From G965195345 sp965277775 (GTDB lineage: Bacteria; Pseudomonadota; Gammaproteobacteria; CAKMZV01): DNA of 64,000 nucleotides. Shown piece by piece: positions 59,398 to 64,000 of the stretch. The notes beneath the pieces are model-generated. The model was not told the origin of the DNA. It ran no database searches and worked only from the letters and a program-made list of their open reading frames with translations. A program made the translations under genes and the position numbers. Location of the stretch: NCBI GenBank assembly GCA_965277775.1, contig OZ255843.1, positions 1,302,001 to 1,366,000 on the forward strand. Direction: 5' to 3'. Position 1 is the first letter of the stretch. Each line of letters starts with the position of its first letter.

Positions 59398-62214
59398 ATG
59401 TATAAATTATTCTCAATATTTTCTATCAGTTCATTGCTTCAAGGGCATGCGGTCAATCGATCTATTCTCGCTTTTATGAGTGTGATCACTCGCACATTCA
59501 AGGCAGTGAATCGACGCGCGTTGAGCACCATAGGTACAACCTTGATGCTATCTGCATTATTGTCTGCTTGCGGTGGTGGTGGCAGCGGTAGCGACGCACC
59601 TGCGCCAACATCAACAGCGCCCATTTTTTCAGTATTAAGCAGTAACTTTAGTGTTGATGAAGATTTTGCGACCCCTCAGATAGTCGCCCTTGTAGCCAAT
59701 GCAACAGCAATTACGGTTAGTCAATCCAATACTGGTGTGGTCACTGTAACGACCTCAAACTCACGATTTATTGTATCGAGTATTGCTAATGCCAATGGTC
59801 GCACCATCTTAACCATTAGGGCGACCAATGGCGCTTTCAGTGCCACAACTCAAGTGACTGTGACCGTGAACGCTGTCAATGATCCACCAACCTTAGCCGT
59901 CTCAAGCAACAGCATTTCAACTGTGGGTAGTTTTTCGCCGATTACCATTAACACCACAGCAAGCGATATTGAAGATGGCGCTTTAGCCTTCACCGTGTCT
60001 GAGTCCACCCCAGGGGTGGTCAGAGTGACCACTTCGGCTAACGCCATAACCTTGAATGCGATTTCTAATGCTTCAGGTCAAACCACTTTAACCATCACAG
60101 CGGTTGACAGTTCTGGTAGCACAGTGACTCAAACAATCGCTGTTGATGTCACCATAACGACCAGTACATCTATCCCAGCCTTGTCTGTTTCATCTAACAT
60201 TATTAATGTACAAGAAGATTTTACGACTTCGGTGATCATAAGAACCACTGCCACAGATGCTGACGGTGATACCATAACGCTTTCAGTGAGCCCATTAAGG
60301 GGTATTGTGAATGCGGATATATCCACATCAGTCATCAGCACCAATACCATCGTCAACACCATTACCTTGTCAGCGGTTGCCAATGCCCATGGCACAGCGA
60401 CCTTAACCGTCCGTGCAACCGATGCCGGTGGGCAATCGACTGAAGTGAATATTGTGGTGGTGGTCGCGTCCGTAGTTACCGTCCTTCCAACACCCTTGTT
60501 TATTGTAACTACTGGCATTAAAACCCTTGATTTTGCTTGGAGTGCGATCTCTACTGCGACGCATTATCAATTGCAAAGCAATCCCGATGGTAATTCAGGT
60601 TTTACGGACTTAAGTACCACGGGCATTGTTGTCAGTCCCAATAGCACCAATATCAGACAGACCACCGCACAAGCTTTGGTTGCCTTACACCAGTACATTC
60701 CAAATGTGCGTAATCCACAATATTCGGTGGGAACTTGTAATACAGCATCATCTTGTGGTCCTTCATTCCGTCATAACACGGTCTCCTTGACCAATGCGCA
60801 GCTAAACAGCCTGATTGGTCGTTTGCAAGCGAGTAACGTTCAAATAGGTGATAGGTTTGGCGCATCAGTGAGTTTAAGCGGCGATGGCAATACCCTTGCT
60901 GTGGGCGCTTGGAATGAGGATGGCTCATTGACTGGTGTTAATGGGGCGCAGGATGATAATGCTGCTTCTAATTCAGGCGCGGTGTATGTATTCCGTCGCA
61001 TTGGTGGTGCGTGGTCCCAACAAGCATACATTAAAGCCTCAAATACGGGGCGAGATGATTCCTTTGGCCGGAATGTCAGTCTAAATGGCGATGGCAACAC
61101 CCTTGCGGTCGGGGCAAATCTTGAGGATAGCTCATCGACTGGTGTTAATGGGGCGCAGGATGATAATAACTCTTCTGCTACAGGGGCGGTGTATGTATTC
61201 CGCTTCAATGCGACTTCTAGAACCTGGTCTCAACAAGCCTATATCAAAGCCTCAAATACGGGGGTGTTAGATGAATTTGGCAATTCTGTGAGTTTAAGTG
61301 CAGATGGCAATACCCTTGCGGTCGGAGCTACTTATGAGGATGGCTCATCGACTGGCGTTAATAGGGCGCAGGATGATAATACTGCGTCTAATTCAGGGGC
61401 GGTGTATGTATTCCGCTTCAATACGACTTCCAGCATCTGGTCTCAACAAGCATACATCAAAGCCTCAAATACAGGGTTGTTTGATCGATTTGGCAATTCT
61501 GTGAGTTTAAGTGCAGATGGCAATACCCTTGCGGTCGGAGCTACTTATGAGGATGGCTCATCGACTGGCGTTAATGGGGCGCAGCATGATAATACTGCTT
61601 CTAATTCAGGGGCGGCGTATGTATTCCGTTTCAGCGCTGGTTCTAGCATTTGGTCTCAACAAGCATACATCAAAGCCTCAAATACAGGGGCAAGTGATTT
61701 CTTTGGCATTTCTGTGAGTCTCAGCTCGGATGGCAATACCCTTGCGGTAGCTGCACCGTTTGAAGATAGCTCATCGACTGGCGTTAATGGGGCGCAGGAT
61801 GATAATACTTTTTCTGCTTCAGGGGCGGTGTATGTATTCCGCTTCAATACGACTTCCAGAACCTGGTCTCAACAAGTGTATATCAAAGCATCCGATACAG
61901 GGTTGGACGATTTTTTTGGCATTTCTGTGAGTCTCAGCTCGGATGGCAATACTCTTGCGGTCGGAGCTACTGGTGAGGATGGTTCAGCCACAGGTGTTGG
62001 AAGCGTAGATGATAATGACATAGGTCGTACGGGCGCAACCTATGTGTTTGAATTTGCTAATGGTGCTTGGGCTCAACAAGCCTATATCAAAGCCACAGAC
62101 CCTTCTTTCAATGCTCTTTTTGGAGGTTCAGTGAGCTTGAGCAGTAATGGGAATACTCTTGTTGTAGGTGCAAATGGTGTTACCAACCTTGAAGGCGTAG
62201 TTTACCTGTACTAG
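59398..62214 (+). CDS. Surface lipoprotein, near-twin of the gene at 6910
   Basis: 938 residues, same layout as the gene at 6910: signal with Cys57-58, linker shorter by one Gly, three stalk domains, the VVTVLPTPLF linker, Fn3-like domain from about 366, seven blades from about 472. The stalk differs from its twin at one short site (AFS for TLI in NGTLIATT). The propeller differs at many sites, mostly loops: blade 4 TGLFDRFGN against TGADDRFGF, VGANLEDS against VGARFENS, VGATYEDG against VGAAFEDS. The recent duplication thus gives a clean view of where change is concentrated. Confidence 0.92.
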   Translation: MYKLFSIFSISSLLQGHAVNRSILAFMSVITRTFKAVNRRALSTIGTTLMLSALLSACGGGGSGSDAPAPTSTAPIFSVLSSNFSVDEDFATPQIVALVANATAITVSQSNTGVVTVTTSNSRFIVSSIANANGRTILTIRATNGAFSATTQVTVTVNAVNDPPTLAVSSNSISTVGSFSPITINTTASDIEDGALAFTVSESTPGVVRVTTSANAITLNAISNASGQTTLTITAVDSSGSTVTQTIAVDVTITTSTSIPALSVSSNIINVQEDFTTSVIIRTTATDADGDTITLSVSPLRGIVNADISTSVISTNTIVNTITLSAVANAHGTATLTVRATDAGGQSTEVNIVVVVASVVTVLPTPLFIVTTGIKTLDFAWSAISTATHYQLQSNPDGNSGFTDLSTTGIVVSPNSTNIRQTTAQALVALHQYIPNVRNPQYSVGTCNTASSCGPSFRHNTVSLTNAQLNSLIGRLQASNVQIGDRFGASVSLSGDGNTLAVGAWNEDGSLTGVNGAQDDNAASNSGAVYVFRRIGGAWSQQAYIKASNTGRDDSFGRNVSLNGDGNTLAVGANLEDSSSTGVNGAQDDNNSSATGAVYVFRFNATSRTWSQQAYIKASNTGVLDEFGNSVSLSADGNTLAVGATYEDGSSTGVNRAQDDNTASNSGAVYVFRFNTTSSIWSQQAYIKASNTGLFDRFGNSVSLSADGNTLAVGATYEDGSSTGVNGAQHDNTASNSGAAYVFRFSAGSSIWSQQAYIKASNTGASDFFGISVSLSSDGNTLAVAAPFEDSSSTGVNGAQDDNTFSASGAVYVFRFNTTSRTWSQQVYIKASDTGLDDFFGISVSLSSDGNTLAVGATGEDGSATGVGSVDDNDIGRTGATYVFEFANGAWAQQAYIKATDPSFNALFGGSVSLSSNGNTLVVGANGVTNLEGVVYLY

Positions 62215-62251
62215 ATATTCAGCATAACGGCCCTCGTCTTAAATTATTCGT

Positions 62252-62284
62252 CTCAGCACCGTCCTTGCACAAGGCGGTGCTGAG
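62252..62284. terminator. Hairpin after lipoprotein 11
   Basis: Same sequence as at 5083-5115. Confidence 0.5.
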
Positions 62285-62454
62285 CCAAGTAGGGAGCATC
62301 TTGCTAAACCCTTATTCTGTATCAATCTGAACGGACTTGGATGACTTTCAAGTTGAATGTCTATTGGACATTAGAGCATTGACTATTCGATGTGATCGTG
62401 CCCCATTTTCTGTATGCTTGGCACGTCAGTTGAACGTTATTGGAAGCAGTGGTT

Positions 62455-62693
62455 CTGATGTTACTGTCAAGACTAAGGCTTGGATGAGTGCCGAAGTGAT
62501 TGAACGGTGCATTGTATCCCCCGTACCAACTTGTTAATCAGCGCCAGTATTCACAATCGAACAATTAGAATCATTAGTGGATGAAGTGCTTAACCTCCCC
62601 CAAACAGGCCTGCAATAAAGCCGCCATCAAAGCATAATATCTTTTGCAGTGATAAAGCGTTGTTTCGTTAAGATTGAACCCATAGAACATCAA
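62455..62693 (-). pseudogene. Decayed 5' end of S8 protease gene
   Basis: ATG at 62693 (MGSILTKQ), frameshifted signal, PKD-like scrap. The stretch 62694-62876 is conserved spacer without visible gene, matching the spacer after the gene at 6910. Confidence 0.6.
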
Positions 62694-62876
62694 CTTATAG
62701 CTTATAGCAGTGTGTCGTATTTGATAGAACTTCCATAGGATACGATTAGATTGATGTCAAATTCAACAAGTCTATGTATAAAACTATCTAAGTATGGCGG
62801 CTTATTTACATTTTGTGCTTTGGGTAATTGCTTTCACACTTGCGAAATTAAATGAAGATGAGCTATGTGGTGACAC

Positions 62877-63453
62877 TCATCGAGTGGTAACAGCTTGCCA
62901 CAAGGTGTCCGAAACAACGGCTTGGCTTTCATGAATTCTGTTTGTCGTATGCAAGGCTTCAACACCTGCAGGTGTAACAATCATCCACATATTCAAACTT
63001 TCTATCAAAACCTTTGGGGTGGCTAATGCGTTAGATTGTGCCCAAAGATAGATGCGGTTGGTGTCCCATTGTGGTTTGAAAATAACAATGACCCCGCTTG
63101 GAAATGCTTGGTAATTTAGAAATGCTTGGAAGGCGGGACTCGTCACATTTTTTGTAAAGCCAAGGGTTTTTGACGCGTTCAAATTTGGGCATTGTTGACG
63201 CAGTGAATCAACCGATGTTTGTTCAGGTATGCGCTGTAAAGCCATGGCTTGAGAGAATAAATCGATTGTCGAGGTATGCTTTGTCAGAGGCTGTTGATCG
63301 TAAGCAAAATTAATGATCTGAATTACACTATTGTAAATATTGATCTTGGTTTGTCCATCGTAATAATACTGTTGAGCGATTGTGGACTTGATCAAAAAGG
63401 CAAGCCCAAACAGGCAAATCCTTAAGAATGGGATAAAGCGTTTGTATGTTCAT
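62877..63453 (-). pseudogene. Protease propeptide gene, frameshift in signal peptide
   Basis: From the IAQQYYYDGQTK point on, the frame is open to the natural end WQAVTTR, with the doubled QAF segment (AFQAFLNYQAFPSG). One extra A (cttaagg for cttagg) shifts the signal peptide frame, so export is lost unless a later start is used. Confidence 0.75.
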
Positions 63454-63470
63454 GTCAGTTTTATGTAATG

Positions 63471-63975
63471 TTATCGTCCATAAAGTTTAAGCGTCCATCT
63501 GTGAATAGTATCTACGTCTAATCTTGCCCTGTTAGAGATATTCAGCATCCAAGTGCCGTTCGCAGATTCCATAAAAAATGCGTTAGAGATCAGTTTTTTA
63601 CGAGGTAGGTTTGTACCAACCCTTGGCAAGGTTATTTGCAAAGTAGAATGGGTGGTTTGAGTACCAGAAGTGTGTGTAAGCACAATGGTTAAATCGCCAG
63701 GATGGGGGTGCACGACATCCACAATGACTTCAAGTTGTTCAATGTGCGTCATGGTTGAGTTTTGTATGACGATTTGACTGGTGATGCCTGCTGAACACCT
63801 ATCTGGGATACCAAGGTTGATGGTTTGAGTAGAAACCAGCATTTACATCGGCGTTGTGACAGAAGGATAGTCTCCTAATATCGTAATCGCTTATTTTTCC
63901 ATCTGTTATGCTTTTTGAGCCAGTTATGTTAAAGCATTTCGCTAAATTAAACAACTTCCACTAATTTTTAAACAT
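63471..63975 (-). pseudogene. P-domain tail joined to HsdS-like start
   Basis: P-domain with Trp retained, stop at 63471, open to LVSTQ; a stop lies just before. The HsdS-like start ATG is at 63975. Confidence 0.7.
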
Positions 63976-64000
63976 AATGCAATTTTATAAAATTTCTCAT
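63976..64000 (+). promoter_or_regulatory. Start of the next unit's promoter region, cut by window end
   Basis: The sequence aattttataaaatttctcat matches the leader upstream of the -10 in other units, in the shortened form seen before 48826. A twelfth lipoprotein gene is expected just outside. Confidence 0.55.

Noticed and set aside
3640..62214. Diversity-generating retroelement acting on the blades
   Set aside because: No reverse transcriptase or template repeat is visible, and variable codons change at all bases, not only at adenines.
5083..62284. Integron attC-like sites at the recurrent hairpins
   Set aside because: No R-box core motifs or integrase, and each gene carries its own promoter in a large unit; the palindrome is simple.
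1..64000. CRISPR array
   Set aside because: The repeats are coding, long and contiguous; there are no short repeats with unique spacers.
1..64000. RTX / type I secretion substrate
   Set aside because: Cadherin-like stalks are common in RTX adhesins, but here there is a lipobox at the N-terminus and no GGxGxD nonapeptides or C-terminal secretion signal.
1..64000. Insertion sequences or transposons as the cause of array growth
   Set aside because: No transposase or terminal inverted repeats seen; homologous exchange between repeats explains the structure.

Overview
The window is one repetitive locus: a 64 kb array of eleven large paralogous outer-membrane lipoprotein genes, cut at both ends. 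The organism is a Gram-negative bacterium, probably a gammaproteobacterium. The grounds are the LSAC lipobox with Gly at +2, the NDPP-type cadherin-like stalks, the Fn3-plus-FG-GAP heads and the lipoprotein kexin-like protease. The phylum call is inference from family flavour only. No housekeeping gene, RNA gene, transposase or CRISPR array is visible.

Each lipoprotein has the same plan: a conserved N-terminus with lipoprotein signal; a Gly/Ser linker; a stalk of cadherin/Ig-like domains of about 93 residues (2 to 23 of them); one Fn3-like domain; and a C-terminal seven-bladed FG-GAP (integrin-alpha-like) propeller. Stalk length varies more than tenfold, but the blade number is always seven. 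The blade framework is almost invariant, while three short loop segments per blade are hypervariable, even between the two most recent duplicates (6910-9729 and 59398-62214).

The genes lie at 1-5045 (5' end outside), 6910-9729, 11756-14822 (out of frame at a 15-G tract), 16675-19986, 24348-27965 (the only one on the minus strand), 29102-37507 (2801 aa), 39129-41591, 43457-47638, 48826-52707, 54564-57626 and 59398-62214. The left edge cuts a gene, and the right edge stops inside the next promoter region, so the array continues both ways.

The spacers of about 1.5-1.9 kb are not empty. Most carry the same minus-strand remnants: the decayed start of a subtilisin-family lipoprotein protease, a broken protease propeptide gene, a protease P-domain tail, and the first ~40 codons of a restriction-modification specificity (HsdS-like) gene. 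Only one protease operon is intact: a separate secreted propeptide (22247-22810) followed by a lipoprotein S8 protease with P-domain (20055-22205). The remnants imply an ancestral unit of lipoprotein (+), convergent tandem propeptide-protease pairs (-) and a divergent HsdS-like gene (-). This unit was amplified, and then everything except the lipoprotein decayed.

I read the locus as a repertoire of surface receptors or adhesins. It seems to diversify by repeat-number change, blade-loop variation, gene conversion, one inverted cassette and possibly poly-G phase variation. The ligand is unknown.
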